A stretch of DNA of 64,000 nt from Phaeoceros laevis (lineage: Eukaryota; Anthocerotophyta; Anthocerotopsida; Notothyladales), in assembly GCA_049999765.1 (NCBI GenBank), contig JBNGIQ010009470.1, forward strand, positions 62,001 to 126,000. The letters are read 5' to 3'. Positions 53,322 to 64,000 of the stretch are shown piece by piece. The notes beneath the pieces are model-generated. The model saw only the letters and a list, made by a program, of their open reading frames with translations. It did not search any database and was not told where the DNA came from. A program made the position numbers and the translations under genes. Within the stretch, counting starts at the first letter, position 1. Every line of letters begins with the position of its first letter.

Positions 53322-53967
53322 AGCCGAATCGGAATGACGAGAGCACCGCAGAGCGCGAACTTACTTGACCTCAGTTAGCTTAACTGCACACGCGCCAACA
53401 CGTCCCAAGCGCATTAGATGCGCTATGTGCGCGAGCCGGGGTCTTCAATGCTTCAATGGAAGGCGCTGCCATTGGTCACTGCGACCTCCTCTGGCTTCCG
53501 CCTGTCCAGGCGGAGGTTACAGTGTGAACTGGAGCGCTTGTTGTAGCGCCTGCGTGAAGCGCAGGTTGGAGAGGAGTCTGACCAGGGAGGCGCTTAACCA
53601 GGCACCCTGTGCTTCAGTAATATTTGCTGTGTAGTGCGGAGCCTGAAGAACTTCAATCGTCATAATTCAGGTGGCAACCGCAGGCGCATTCTGTGTTACC
53701 TCAGCTCATCCTGCACAATTCACTCTCTGACAGGGTACAGGCATGACAGCTTCTAAGATGCAGGAAGGGTGAAATGCTGGCTGGCTGGTGGATCAGTGTA
53801 GCCCGGTCTCAACAAGTAGGGTTTATCCTGTCGCTGCTGTGAACGTATTGTCTGAGCTGGTCCTGATGCACAGAGCGATTGTGCTGGAAGACATTGTGAA
53901 TTGGTGACAAGGTACTAGGTGCTCCCACCGGATGAGCTAGCTGGCTTGACTGTTGAATGGTGCAGTG
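53322..53967. promoter_or_regulatory. Divergent spacer between allantoinase (-) and TRS130 (+)
   Basis: Start codons 646 bp apart; presumed promoters of both genes. No repeats or short genes recognised. Confidence 0.45.
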
Positions 53968-56900
53968 ATGGCTACGTCATCCTCTGCGCTTCTAACGCAG
54001 TCGTCGACTGGGAAGTTCTCTTGGGAGGGCATTGTGGTGTCCATTGAGGATGTTTGTGACCTGTGGCCGATACTTCGAACTAATTTCGAGTCACGCGTTC
54101 CATTCAAGAAAGCATATCTGGTAAACAAGGATCATTCTCCCGTTGTTGTCGAGAAGCTGTCAGTTGAATACATCTTGACTACGGATGCCCGTCTGCGTGG
54201 ACGGATCTCCCAAACTCAAGAGCTCTCTCCGTCTTCCTACCAGTTTCCTTATGCTAGCGTTGTTCTAGTGAGCTGCGAGGATCAGGATGAGTACAAATCT
54301 ATTCTAAAACCAAGGCTCAAGACCATGTTGCAGAATGACGATCGTGAATGGTTTATTGTGTTCGTCTCCAAAGCAGCTCTCACTGATGCAGCACAGAGGA
54401 TGAGTAAGAAAGTCTTTTCCAGGTTGCAGGATGACTTCAGTACCAAAAGGAGGGACAGGTGCTGTAAAGTTGATATCACTGTCGCTGACGCCTCCATCTG
54501 GGATGATGTGGAGTCCAAAATTGTTGAGTGCATTAGGAATACACTGGAGAAGAGAATGCTCTTTTACGAGGAAGAGTCCAGGAAACTTACTGAAAGTCGG
54601 TACACCTCTTCCTGGAATTTCAGCAACTTCCTCACTATCAAGGAAAGCTCGGCTTCTATGTTTGAAATGGCTGGCATCTATGAGGATGCCATGAGGGAGT
54701 ACAGTGAATTGGAACAGTGCTATCTTGAATTATCAAATGCAGGTGCACTAAAGTCAAAAGAGTTTGGAGGAATGGATCCTGGTGATGATCGGGCTGCTCT
54801 TCTCGAAGTGAACCGCAAACCTTTGGGTCAGTTTGTACAAGATGACGTTGTCAGAGAATTTGACTTTCGGCAGTACCTCTTTGCCCGGCAAGCAGTGCTT
54901 TTATTTCAGTCAGGTCGACCAGCAGAAGTAGCAGCTCGGGGCTTTCCATTCATTTTATCATTCTCCAAAATTCTTTTGCAGCATGAGATGCAGCTTCCCT
55001 TTTGCTTTAACGAGACGTGGGTCATAACAGCCTGTTTGACCGTGGTAAAAGCCATGTCTGAGCGTTTTGTGTCCAGATCACTCAACCCGGATGTTGAGAA
55101 GGAATTCTATCGACTTCGAGGGGATTTGTTCTCTCACGCACGCACAAAGTTCATGAGGTTGGCAGACCTGATTGGTTACACTGCTGCCATAGAAAGAAGT
55201 CCATGTAATAGTGCAGCCTTGAGCATGTTGCCATGGCCACGGCCAGCAACTTGGCCTTCTCTTTCTCCTGACTTGCAAGAGCTGGCAATTGCAAGACAGC
55301 AGGATATATCTGGTAAAGCAGCAGCGAATGGGGTGAACAAAAAGCAGCTCTCATTGGCTCCCACTGCACTCCTCCGTGAGGCTAACAGACGTAGAGCTTC
55401 TCTTTCGGCTGGGAATATATTGGAGCTGGTAGAGAGTCGAGCTTATGGGAAAGAGAAAGATCCTGCTGTTGGACGTGGCCTCACCTCTGTACACTCGCTC
55501 CCATCCATGGCAACAGCAACTGACTTTCAACTTGCTGGTGCTCGTAGTCCAAATCATGTTTTTGACAAGCCAATGAAACTCATAGAGATCCAAGTTGCAT
55601 CAGAGAGTGCACTGTTGAAAACTATTTCTGACAAGAAGTTGCAGACCGCACTCTCCTCGGCTGAGGCATGTGAGGATTTCTACCTAGAACTGACTCAAGC
55701 TGCAGCAGACAGTTTTCATCAGTCCTGGAGGGAAAGACATGGAGTTGTTCTTGACGGTGAGATTGCATTTGTACAGTACAGGCGTGGGAACATTGACTCA
55801 GCTGCTAAGTTGTTTGAAAAGGTCTGTGCACTCTATGCGGGTGAACGTTGGCACTCATTGTTGGCACAAGTGCTCCCACGACTCTCTGACTGTCAATTGA
55901 TTCTGAAGGATTTTGCTGGTTACCTATCATCATGTTCGAAACTATTGTCCTTGGGCCCAGGTTTGCTTTCAGATGAAAGCCGTAAGGGCTTGCAAGCTGA
56001 GCTAGTGAAGCTTGCGCACAGCGGACTTCCAAACCCTGTTTCGCTTGATGTGTCAGCTCTCTTATCATTCTCTCCCAAGGGAGGGCCACCACTTGAACTT
56101 TGTGAGGGTGATCCAGGAGTTATGCAAGTCTCAGTGTGGAGCGGCTTTCCAGGAGAAATTGCCTTGGAGTCACTGAGCCTGACTCTCATTACAACGTACA
56201 GTACTGATGAGGGTGCAAAAGTCGTCCAGAGAGCAGAGAGCACAGTTCTAAGACCTGGCAAACAACATATATCCATTATGCTGCCTCTGCTGCGAGCAGG
56301 TTCCTATGTTCTTGGAGCTTTGACAGGCCAGATTGGACAAGTTAAGGTGAGGTCACATACTTATTGCACTACCAGTGCAGTTAGCTCTAAGAGTGGAGCC
56401 CCCGACAGTGATGATTATCTGATTGTTGAAAAATCCTTACGACCTGTCCTGGAGGTCACCGCTCCAAGAGCTCTTGTGGAAATCTCTGCTGCTGTAGCGT
56501 GGGGCTTACTTCTAGGCGCACCTCAATGGGTTGGAATTGTGATTCAGCCCAAGGAGTACTCTCTCAAGGATGCCATGCTGCACATCTCACTTGGGTCAGG
56601 GTTAGAATTGTTTGACCCTAAAGTAGCTGAGTTCGAACTCGATGGCTTGCCAAGCGAACTTCCAGGTGGAGAAAACTCCGTGACTTCGCCGGATTTGAGG
56701 CCTGTTAAGAATGCTCCTGAGAATGGTGAACCTACTCAACTACAATTTGTTGAAATGAATGATGGGAAGATAGAGTACCCGAACTGGGCGAGCACTATGC
56801 CAGGTATTCTTTGGCTACGTGTTGTAGCGAAGGAACCTGCGGAGTCTGGTGTGCAGCCACCACTTTCTCCTCCATCTCTTAAGGCCCCTCTGAGTTCAGC

Positions 56901-57969
56901 ATCTTTTGTGCTTCACAGGAAGCGAGGTCCTTCAGTAACTACTGGTATCGTGGATCCTCGGATTGAGCCTAATGTGAAAAGGGAGGATAAGACCTTGACT
57001 CGTTTTGCAGGAGTGCTAACAGACATCAATGTGAGAATGGAATTTGGTGCAGCTCATAGCCAAGTTTGTGAGAGGACTATTTCAGTGCAGTTTGCAGAAC
57101 CTTTTCGGACCATAACCCGAGTTGTCAGGAAGGGCAATGACAAGGCGTTCCTTGTACAGGTGACCTTGGTGTCTCAAGTAGTGGCTACAATAACCGTTGT
57201 TTCTGCAGAGTTAAAGTTGCAACCTGGCTTTGTTCACGTCAGTAGCAGTATCCCTGATGCCCAGCAACTGTTGCCCCTCACTATGACAGCAACATCAGAG
57301 GGAGCTCTACTCTTCGCAGTGTCTGCTGAGACCGCTTGGGATAGAGACGAAGATCAAGGCAGACAGGAAACTCTATTGGAGGTTCAATACAAAATTTCTG
57401 GGCACCGAAAATCTGGGGCGCACAGTCCACCAGAAGAAGAGGGTAACGACAATGGTGAGAACAATGACAAGACTTTGCTCTTCGTGACTGCATTTATACT
57501 GAAGATGCCGGTTCTTGAACAGCTTTTAGCTGTTGGTCTGTTGCCTACACCACTTGAACCCCCCCAGCTAGGGCAACCAGTGATTTTGGAGTGGAGAGTG
57601 GAGAGGTTGAAGGCAGGATGGGCAGCACTGCTGCAGGGACAGGCTGAAGGTGGACCAGCCAGTACCAAGATACAGCAGGATATCACAGTGGACAACGAGG
57701 AGCTCATATATGAAGTCAAACTGAATGAAGAGAATTGGATGATTGCTGGCCGCAGAGAAGGTGTGATATCGTTGTCTCCACAAGTTGGTGCCCGTGTGAA
57801 TATTTGCATGCTGTGTGTACCATTGGTAGCCGGCCATGTACGCCCTCCGTCATTGCGGCTGCCAGTCATCAGCCGGGCTCATATCAACCACAGTCCTGCT
57901 GGCCCCCATTTGCTACGTGTGCTGCCGCCATCACCATGTACAGCTCTCTGTGTGGCCAAGCATTTTTGA
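53968..57969 (+). CDS. TRS130: TRAPPII subunit TRS130 / TRAPPC10, intronless
   Basis: Complete 1333-residue large subunit of the TRAPPII tethering complex, which activates Rab11/RabA GTPases at the trans-Golgi network; in plants needed for cell-plate formation and polar secretion. The start is the first in-frame ATG (53968). The conserved N-terminal region is clear: IEDVCDLWPILRTNFESRVP, DDREWFIVFVSKAALTDAAQ, EESRKLTESRYTSSWNFSNF, FEMAGIYEDAMREYSELEQC, and VREFDFRQYLFARQAVLLFQ. A middle helical region is followed by the beta-rich C-terminal TRAPPC10 region (YRRGNIDSAAKLFEKVCALY then Ig-like strands), ending NHSPAGPHLLRVLPP near the C-terminus as in plant homologues. Length matches plant TRS130 (about 1250-1340). 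The 4-kb frame has no intron and no stop. Confidence 0.94.
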   Translation: MATSSSALLTQSSTGKFSWEGIVVSIEDVCDLWPILRTNFESRVPFKKAYLVNKDHSPVVVEKLSVEYILTTDARLRGRISQTQELSPSSYQFPYASVVLVSCEDQDEYKSILKPRLKTMLQNDDREWFIVFVSKAALTDAAQRMSKKVFSRLQDDFSTKRRDRCCKVDITVADASIWDDVESKIVECIRNTLEKRMLFYEEESRKLTESRYTSSWNFSNFLTIKESSASMFEMAGIYEDAMREYSELEQCYLELSNAGALKSKEFGGMDPGDDRAALLEVNRKPLGQFVQDDVVREFDFRQYLFARQAVLLFQSGRPAEVAARGFPFILSFSKILLQHEMQLPFCFNETWVITACLTVVKAMSERFVSRSLNPDVEKEFYRLRGDLFSHARTKFMRLADLIGYTAAIERSPCNSAALSMLPWPRPATWPSLSPDLQELAIARQQDISGKAAANGVNKKQLSLAPTALLREANRRRASLSAGNILELVESRAYGKEKDPAVGRGLTSVHSLPSMATATDFQLAGARSPNHVFDKPMKLIEIQVASESALLKTISDKKLQTALSSAEACEDFYLELTQAAADSFHQSWRERHGVVLDGEIAFVQYRRGNIDSAAKLFEKVCALYAGERWHSLLAQVLPRLSDCQLILKDFAGYLSSCSKLLSLGPGLLSDESRKGLQAELVKLAHSGLPNPVSLDVSALLSFSPKGGPPLELCEGDPGVMQVSVWSGFPGEIALESLSLTLITTYSTDEGAKVVQRAESTVLRPGKQHISIMLPLLRAGSYVLGALTGQIGQVKVRSHTYCTTSAVSSKSGAPDSDDYLIVEKSLRPVLEVTAPRALVEISAAVAWGLLLGAPQWVGIVIQPKEYSLKDAMLHISLGSGLELFDPKVAEFELDGLPSELPGGENSVTSPDLRPVKNAPENGEPTQLQFVEMNDGKIEYPNWASTMPGILWLRVVAKEPAESGVQPPLSPPSLKAPLSSASFVLHRKRGPSVTTGIVDPRIEPNVKREDKTLTRFAGVLTDINVRMEFGAAHSQVCERTISVQFAEPFRTITRVVRKGNDKAFLVQVTLVSQVVATITVVSAELKLQPGFVHVSSSIPDAQQLLPLTMTATSEGALLFAVSAETAWDRDEDQGRQETLLEVQYKISGHRKSGAHSPPEEEGNDNGENNDKTLLFVTAFILKMPVLEQLLAVGLLPTPLEPPQLGQPVILEWRVERLKAGWAALLQGQAEGGPASTKIQQDITVDNEELIYEVKLNEENWMIAGRREGVISLSPQVGARVNICMLCVPLVAGHVRPPSLRLPVISRAHINHSPAGPHLLRVLPPSPCTALCVAKHF

Positions 57970-60017
57970 CATGGCCAACTCTCAGCCCTCCCTCTCCTTC
58001 TAGGGACGGACTTTGGGCCATGCAATTAGGAGGCAATGCGTTCAGCAGGCACTGGGCAATGGGAATCGCAATTGGATGATCCTTGCTTTGTGCTCTCTTC
58101 AGCACGTAGACACTGGTGAGAGAGCAGCATATGTCATCTGACAGCCACACGTAATGCATGGTGGTATATAAGAGTCCGATCTTATAGCAGCTTTGTTAGA
58201 CTTGTCACCTTTCTTTTTCCTGCTCGGACCTGACAAGCATAAGAGGGGAGTTCAGGGTTCGTATTTTCCTGCGCATTCCTGCACGTCCTGTAACATAAGA
58301 TGGACCTCTGGAGGCATTGTGAGCAGTAAGCAACCGCAGGTGACTTAGTGCAGATGGACTTCGAGCTGCTTTGCTTACTCAAAGCGAACAGAGAAAGTGT
58401 AAGTACTTTTCATTAGCATGTAGCAAGCATTGTGATCCAGCCAACGCATTTTGGCTTGTCTAAGATGATTCTGATACCATCTTATGTTTCCCTTGCAGCG
58501 AAGGGTGTGAAATGCAAACCACACACCGGCAGATCGTCAGGTGGCCGGTGGTGTCTCCAGTTTGTGCTGCTGCATATGCAACTGAACCTGGCGACGGTCA
58601 GGGCCAGAGGAGGTGATTAATCCAGTCAGCACTCATCCAGTGCAGTAGCACTGTTGGCCTGTCAATTTTCAGGCGACTAGGTAGCTAACAGCAGTTTTCT
58701 AAAGATTGCACTGATGGGCACACATGGGGGAGTTTAAAAGTGCCGATAAGCAAGATGTCGATTCATGCAGCTGAGAAATTGTGGCTGTTCAAAGCCAGCA
58801 GTTTCACACAGCATCGCGAGCCAAATCGTACGTGTCGCAGGTGTTACCCAGCTAGCTGGCTTCCAGAAATCCCTCTGGACGGGAGCCACGGGACATGTTT
58901 GGCGCGCGCTAGGTAAGAAACACGCGGGCAGGCCAATCTCCATAAAACGGGCGCGTGCCAATCTCCATAAAGCTTGGTTCATTGTGAACCGGTGTGCATG
59001 TGGAAGTGTGTTGTTTTTTGTCCGACTTTTTAGACTAGACTAGTCGAGTGTCGCTGAATCCCGCTTCTGATGACATGTGCCTTGGGTACGGTGGTGGAGG
59101 ACAAGTAAAACACCTTCTGTGAGTGCATTTAACATTGCCTCTTCTTTCGATACCGTCCCTACCACGATCGCTACTCCGTTCTCAGGTCGTCCTCGTCCCC
59201 CGTCCTCACTCATCCTGTACTTGTCCCAGTCCTCACCCGCACCTGGCCCCGTCCGCGCCCTTGTAGCGTCCCCGTCCCGTCAGTAGCTCCCACGCCAATC
59301 TGCTTGCAAATGGGGGTGCCGTTCCTGCCTGCTGTCTTCTTGACTTCCCCCGTACTCACTCATTCATCCACACATTCCTCCAACAGAATGCGCATTTGAC
59401 AAGAGGAGGGAGCGCCACCTGGTTGATGTTTTCCGGAGAGCTTGTGCGGGCAGGCCGGTACGGTTGTTGGTCTCTTCGGCTTGGTGAAAGGAAGGCGTAT
59501 CGGCGGTGCAGTTTTTTCGAGGTTTTTGCGTTTTGCCCTGCGGATGCCGGAATGATTGCGCGGCTGGGTCGGCAGAAAACAACGAAGGGGCTGGCAATTG
59601 CGCTGGCTGGATAGGAAGAAACAGATCTTAAGGATCTTGGATTGGTTCTGTCACTGGCCTGGGGGGAAAAAAGAGGGAGATTGGATGAGGCGGCGCTGCA
59701 CATCAGTAGGTGTGGCACAGAAATAAGGGAGCAGTTTGAGTTGTGAAAGCGCGACTGCTCTAGGATTAGATGTGGCGGAATTTGGGAAAAGAGGGGAAGC
59801 TGTGTGCAGGATTTGAGGACACCATTCGCTGTGACGAGGATGAAACCGATGAGGAAGAGTTGCAGTTGGCTGCTGTGAGGACACTTGCACCACTCTTGAA
59901 GACAGCAGCTTGTTCAAGAAAATGTCGGGCCAGCACCACCAGCCTCGCAGCTCCAGATCTGAAGAATCCGTGTAGCAGATGACAGTCTGCAGGTGAAGGA
60001 AGGCGCGCGGAGTATTA
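57970..60017. other. Intergenic, no gene seen
   Basis: Separates TRS130 and the TBL gene (both +). 59150-59290 is a pyrimidine-rich low-complexity stretch (GTCC/CCGTCC-like). No coding signal I can support. Confidence 0.4.
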
Positions 60018-61832
60018 ATGGGCGTAGGAGCAAGGAGCTTGTTCCTGCCGGATTGGCGATGCTGGAACATGCGCTTGTCTCGCTGCGGCGCTCAGAGCTG
60101 CAGCCCTGCGGCTGTTGTCGTTTCAAGCCTGGCTATGCTGGCAATTTGCTTCATCAACTTCGATGTTGCGGTGCCGCCGACCTTCCAAGGGCGTGCAGGT
60201 GGTGCCACTCCTCAGGCAGTTTTGTCCGGAGCCGGAACAGAGCCAAGTAAGGTGGAGGCAGCATCCGGCCCGGTGTTTTCTGACAGGACAAAGGAGTTTG
60301 CTGCGAGCACAGTGGACGAGGGGCAGAGCACCTGGTCGGGAGGGGAGCCGGTACCGGCTCCTTTGCCCCCTTCCGCTCCATCGCTTTGGCAGCTACCACC
60401 GAGCTTGGCTCCAGAACCTAGCAGCTGCCAGACAGAAACAGCAGGAGCACCAGACCTGCTGCCGGAACCTGCCCCTGACGTCTTGTCCATGCCATATGCA
60501 TCGCCAACCTGCGATTTTTGCTCCGGCAGATGGCTCCGTGACAACACTTCCTACCCGCTTTACAGAGTGCAGGACTGTCCCTTCGCGGACCCCGGGTTCC
60601 GCTGCCAAGACAATGGCCACCCGCACCGGGAATATGAGGAGTGGAGGTGGCAACCGTCCGGATGCGACTTGCCCAGGTAATAATCCAGTGCTCAAATGTC
60701 TGCCTTCTCAACCGGTTCGCTAGCAAGTTTCACTGCAGGATCTTCTCACCATGGAGAAAGAATGGCGTTTGTGCTACTGCTAGGTTCCGGCCGGAGCAGC
60801 TTTTGGAAAGGTTGAGAAATTCACGGCTGGTGTTCGTAGGCGACTCTCTGGGGCGCAACCAATGGGAATCTATGCTGTGCCTGCTGGCCTCGGGAGTGTC
60901 CAACAAGAGCCGCATTTACGAGGTGGATGGGAACCCCATCACCAAGCACAAGGGGTTCCTCCGCTTCCGATTTGAAGACTGGAACTGCAGCGTGGAGTAC
61001 TACCGCAGTCCATTCCTGGTGGCTCATGGCAGGGCTCCTGTGAGGGGCCCCAAGGCCGTCAAGTCCGCGTTGAAGCTCGACCTGATGGACTGGACTTCAG
61101 TCATGTGGGAGGGTGCAGATGTCATGGTATTCAATGCCGGCCATTGGTGGACGAATGCCAAGACCATCCAAGCGTAAGTTCCCCACGCTGTGGACATCCT
61201 ATGTCCAGACATCCCTCTGCAAAGGAAGGTCTACAGCTGAAATCGAGCTTCTGTTTGTGTGGTCCAGGGGTGTCTTTTTCCAGGAGGGGCAACAGGTGAA
61301 TATGAGCATGAGCATTGAAGCAGCCTTCAGGATATCATTGAAAACCTGGTCGTCCTGGCTCAGAGCCAAGGTTGATCCTAAGAGGACCAGAGTCTTCTTC
61401 CGTAGCTTCGCTTCGGTCCATTACAGGTAACATACGCATAATTTCCTTGGAAGCGAGAACAGCGAGCAGGCTGATGACTCTCCAAGAGCTGCGCTAAGCT
61501 GGCTGTTTGTTTGCAGAGGGGGCACTTGGAACAAAGGCGGGCAGTGCCACAGGGAAACACAACCCTGGGAGGATGACCACGAGTTTGTAGAAAACCAGTG
61601 GACTAACGACGTCATTGTTCGTGAGCTTGCTACTGTCGAACATGTAATGTATCTCAACATAACCAGACTAACGGATTTCCGGAAAGATGCCCATCCTGCC
61701 ATTTGGGGTTCCTCTCCGCCGCAACCCGTCAACCTCCAAGATTGTAGCCACTGGTGCCTTCCTGGTGTCCCGGACTCCTGGAATGAGATCCTGTCTGCCC
61801 ATTTGATGAAAACGGAAGGTGGCGTAACGTGA
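60018..61832 (+). CDS. Trichome birefringence-like (TBL, DUF231/PC-esterase) wall polysaccharide O-acetyltransferase, 4 exons
   Basis: Golgi type II membrane enzyme of the TBL/ESK1 family, which O-acetylates cell-wall polysaccharides such as xylan, mannan or pectin. Exons 60018-60676, 60784-61173, 61268-61426, 61517-61832; phases consistent, 507 residues. Short cytosolic N-terminus, one membrane helix ([20 protein letters not shown], about 30-50), a Pro/Ser-rich stem, then the TBL domain ([36 protein letters not shown]) and the DUF231 domain. The catalytic GDS ([16 protein letters not shown]), NAGHWW, and the C-terminal DxxH in [16 protein letters not shown] are present, so the Ser-His-As(p) machinery is intact. 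The polymer acetylated cannot be told from sequence. The exon 2 acceptor (GCTAG/GTT, 60783) was preferred over one at 60750 because it gives the family spacing [13 protein letters not shown]. Confidence 0.94.
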
Positions 61833-62306
61833 TCAACTAATCATTATTTAATATTTATATACCCAATTCTACTGGGAAAACAATGATTCATCGTCCCGCA
61901 GAGTTCCTGCGAACAAACAGGCGTGCATACACCACGCCATGTGGTTTCGAGCGAACGGGAATTGTGAACACGTGGCGGGCAGGTTTGGGGGTCCAAGCAT
62001 GAACCATCGATGAGGTCATCATGGCAGTCACGCATGGAGCATCGACGCCACGCAAGCAAGCTACAGGCCATAACTAGGTCGAAATTTCAGACGCGGGCGT
62101 CCAACTCGCTAGTTAGTCCAACTCTGCAAACTAATCAGAACTTTGTCCTAACGAAACTTCGCAGCAAAATTTCTGGACTGACCTGCTCCCACCACGCGAT
62201 CAAGTCCGTCCTCCCTTCCCTCCTCGTCACTGTGTGCTTCTGCCGATAGGAGGAACCGCCAAACCATGCCCCCTTCGCACGGCTGCGCGTTGCAGGAGAC
62301 GAGGCT
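61833..62306. other. Convergent intergenic region, no gene seen
   Basis: 3' regions of the TBL gene (+) and the PHAX-like gene (-). Confidence 0.4.
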
Positions 62307-64000
62307 CTACATAGCCGCCTTTTCCTCGTTTGGTTCGTCGTACGCTGGCACAGCGCCTTCCACACTCTGACTCCCCGACAAAGACACCTCTAAAAGGTCA
62401 TCGTACTGGACAGGAAACCGCAGCCTCTCCGCTATGGGCAATTTTTTCTTCTGCGTTTCAGTGCATTCTCCTCCTGTACCGCTTGATGCCACTCCACCGG
62501 CCTCAGACTTCTCCACAACACACCTAGATTTCAAGACCCCTTCACTCCATGCATTCTGAGCGTGCTGTGGAACGGCTAGGTTATCGAGGCTCGGGGTCAA
62601 GTCTTCTCCTTCGCTTGCTACAGGCCGATCAACTGGCCTGTATGCCTTAACCTTCCTTTGCTTTGCTTTATGCACAGCAGGCTGGTGCATTTGCACGTCC
62701 CGGCTTTGCGCGTTGGCACGGGCATCACTACCACTCGGCCTCTGGCGTCTTGCATTTGCATGGACCTTCTCCTTCTGTAGGGGCATACACAAATTTAGAA
62801 AAACAACAAAGTGGCCCAGACAAGCTTCACACAAATGGAGCAGGGCTCCTTACGAATCATCTGTACCTCAGCTGCTCTTCCTTGATACATAATGTCCTTG
62901 TAGACATCTGGTCCAACACTGGACTTTAGAATGTTCCACAAAACACCTCCTGGGGTGCGGCGTCGGCCCCCATCCACAGTCATTTGTCCACCACAACCCT
63001 CTATGACATCCACCTGCAGTAGTTGACCACCCACACAGCACCTTTACTTTAAAAGTCCAAACACTGTACCTACAACCCAAGCCAAGAGTCCTGTTGTTCC
63101 GACATTTCAGAACAAATCTACCACTCTTGCTTGATGTGTTAGCCAGCATGTGATAACAAAACGTACCTCGTTCATAAGCTTCTTGAAATGAGGGAGACCA
63201 AGCTTGTCCACTGCTGCTCGGACTAGGGCAGGCTTTGGCTCTTTCAAATCCTTACAAGCAGCGATAACGAACCTGCAAAACCAGGGAGCATCAGGAATAT
63301 ACTCCAAGGACACTAAGTTCACAGTTGCAGGCAGTTGACACTGCACAACCCCCATTCCAAAAGGAGTTTCATCCCTTTCACCTCGGAGGATGAAAAACTT
63401 GCAAAAGCAAGGCTAGAATGAGTTACAAGTCTTTACCGCAGAATATGGGAACACAAGTTCGCTATTCTTGTATTCAACGAACAAGATGAACCGAAGGAAC
63501 AGAAAGTGCAGAAACAATTAACAGGTTCCATGCAATCCCCAAACTGCACTGATGCGATAACGCAATGTCTGGTCAGCATTGGTCAGAGACAGACGATTCC
63601 CTGTGTTACTTTATTTTGCAAACTAGATGATACTTACCTGGAGATACTATCACGCTTTCGTTTCTTGTTCTTGCTTTTGTGGCGCCTTTGCTGTGTTGCA
63701 TTATTGTTTTGGCCTGCAAAATCACTTCGCACGATGTTGAAATGGTTCACCTTCGCTTCTTTGATGGCCTCATCCAGGCTCTGGCCTGAACACGACAATA
63801 CATGGGGGTCACAACAAAGCAGAGACTCCCAGCATAATTACCGTCTACAACAGTAACCTTCGCAAAGTCATGGTCTCTGAACTTGTAACACAAGAGCTAC
63901 CACAGCTGTAATAGCGTTTTAAACACTCACAGAATGACGCCAAAGACCTGTCGAACAAGTAACCCTAGTGTGAGCCTACTGCTCTCATGCAAAATAAGTG
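62307..64000 (-). CDS. PHAX: PHAX-like RNA export adaptor, 5' end beyond the window
   Basis: Homologue of the phosphorylated adaptor for RNA export, which links capped U snRNAs to the exportin; role in plants inferred from the family. Minus-strand exons seen: (possible 17-nt exon 63947-63931), 63785-63638, 63272-63167, 63013-62867, 62774-62307. The first certain exon has LDEAIKEAKVNHFNIVRSDF and a basic KSKNKKRKRD stretch. The next two carry the PHAX RNA-binding domain: FVIAACKDLKEPKPALVRAA, LGLPHFKKLMNE, VDVIEGCGGQMTVDGGRRRT and PGGVLWNILKSSV, including the hallmark GG-x-DG-RRRTPGGV signature. The last exon is a 155-residue hydrophilic tail rich in basic and then acidic residues with no known domain. 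Phases are consistent between exons. The N-terminal nuclear export and cap-complex contact regions must lie to the right of the window, if present. Confidence 0.82.

Noticed and set aside
1-64000. tRNA, rRNA, CRISPR arrays, phage or bacterial operons
   Set aside because: None seen by eye; the window is eukaryotic nuclear DNA. A tRNA or snoRNA could still have been missed without a covariance-model scan.

Overview
The window is nuclear DNA from a streptophyte plant, most likely a seed-free land plant (bryophyte or lycophyte grade) or a close algal relative. The evidence is: many short GT-AG introns, mostly about 80-270 nt; a long PLS-type pentatricopeptide-repeat (PPR) gene with a decayed relative beside it; a chromodomain Ty3/gypsy retrotransposon; and plant gene families (DUF231 wall-acetylation protein, NDR1/HIN1-like LEA_2 protein, plant allantoinase, CHY-RING ligase). 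I cannot fix the species. Six gaps of 100 or 400 N and one of 10 N show a draft assembly. One 100-N gap is almost certainly false, because it is flanked by the same 47 bp on both sides.

Layout. 0-15.7 kb is gene-dense: an intronless cation-chloride cotransporter (+), a 7-exon L-lactate dehydrogenase (-), a 14-exon secreted serine carboxypeptidase (-) paired head-to-head with a plastid-type fructosamine kinase (+), then an unidentified 4-exon gene with a 124-residue internal duplication (-) paired head-to-head with a coiled-coil RING protein (+). 16-23.9 kb is repeat territory: one chromovirus-type LTR element with a 5-bp target-site duplication, tandem repeats, and a second gypsy fragment. 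24-26.3 kb is a CHY/CTCHY/RING ubiquitin ligase (-). 28.2-33.8 kb holds a broken PPR copy (-) facing an apparently intact PPR gene (+) whose first exon carries an OSB-type motif. 36-44.6 kb holds an LEA_2 membrane protein (+), a TPR-like protein (-), DNA polymerase delta subunit 4 (+), an acidic unknown (-) and SAGA subunit SGF11 (+). 45.8-62 kb holds a large unknown (-), a 15-exon allantoinase (-), an intronless TRAPPII subunit TRS130/TRAPPC10 (+) and a TBL/DUF231 protein (+). The 3' part of a PHAX-like RNA export adaptor (-) runs off the right edge.

The genes are unrelated housekeeping functions, not an operon or cluster. The shared features are structural: several divergent gene pairs with very short spacers (199 and 124 bp between start codons), two very long single-exon genes among multi-exon neighbours, and a decayed retroelement whose in-frame stops in the conserved pol and gag parts are all TAG. 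Exon boundaries were derived by hand from GT-AG sites, reading phase and family conservation. No search or transcript evidence was available.
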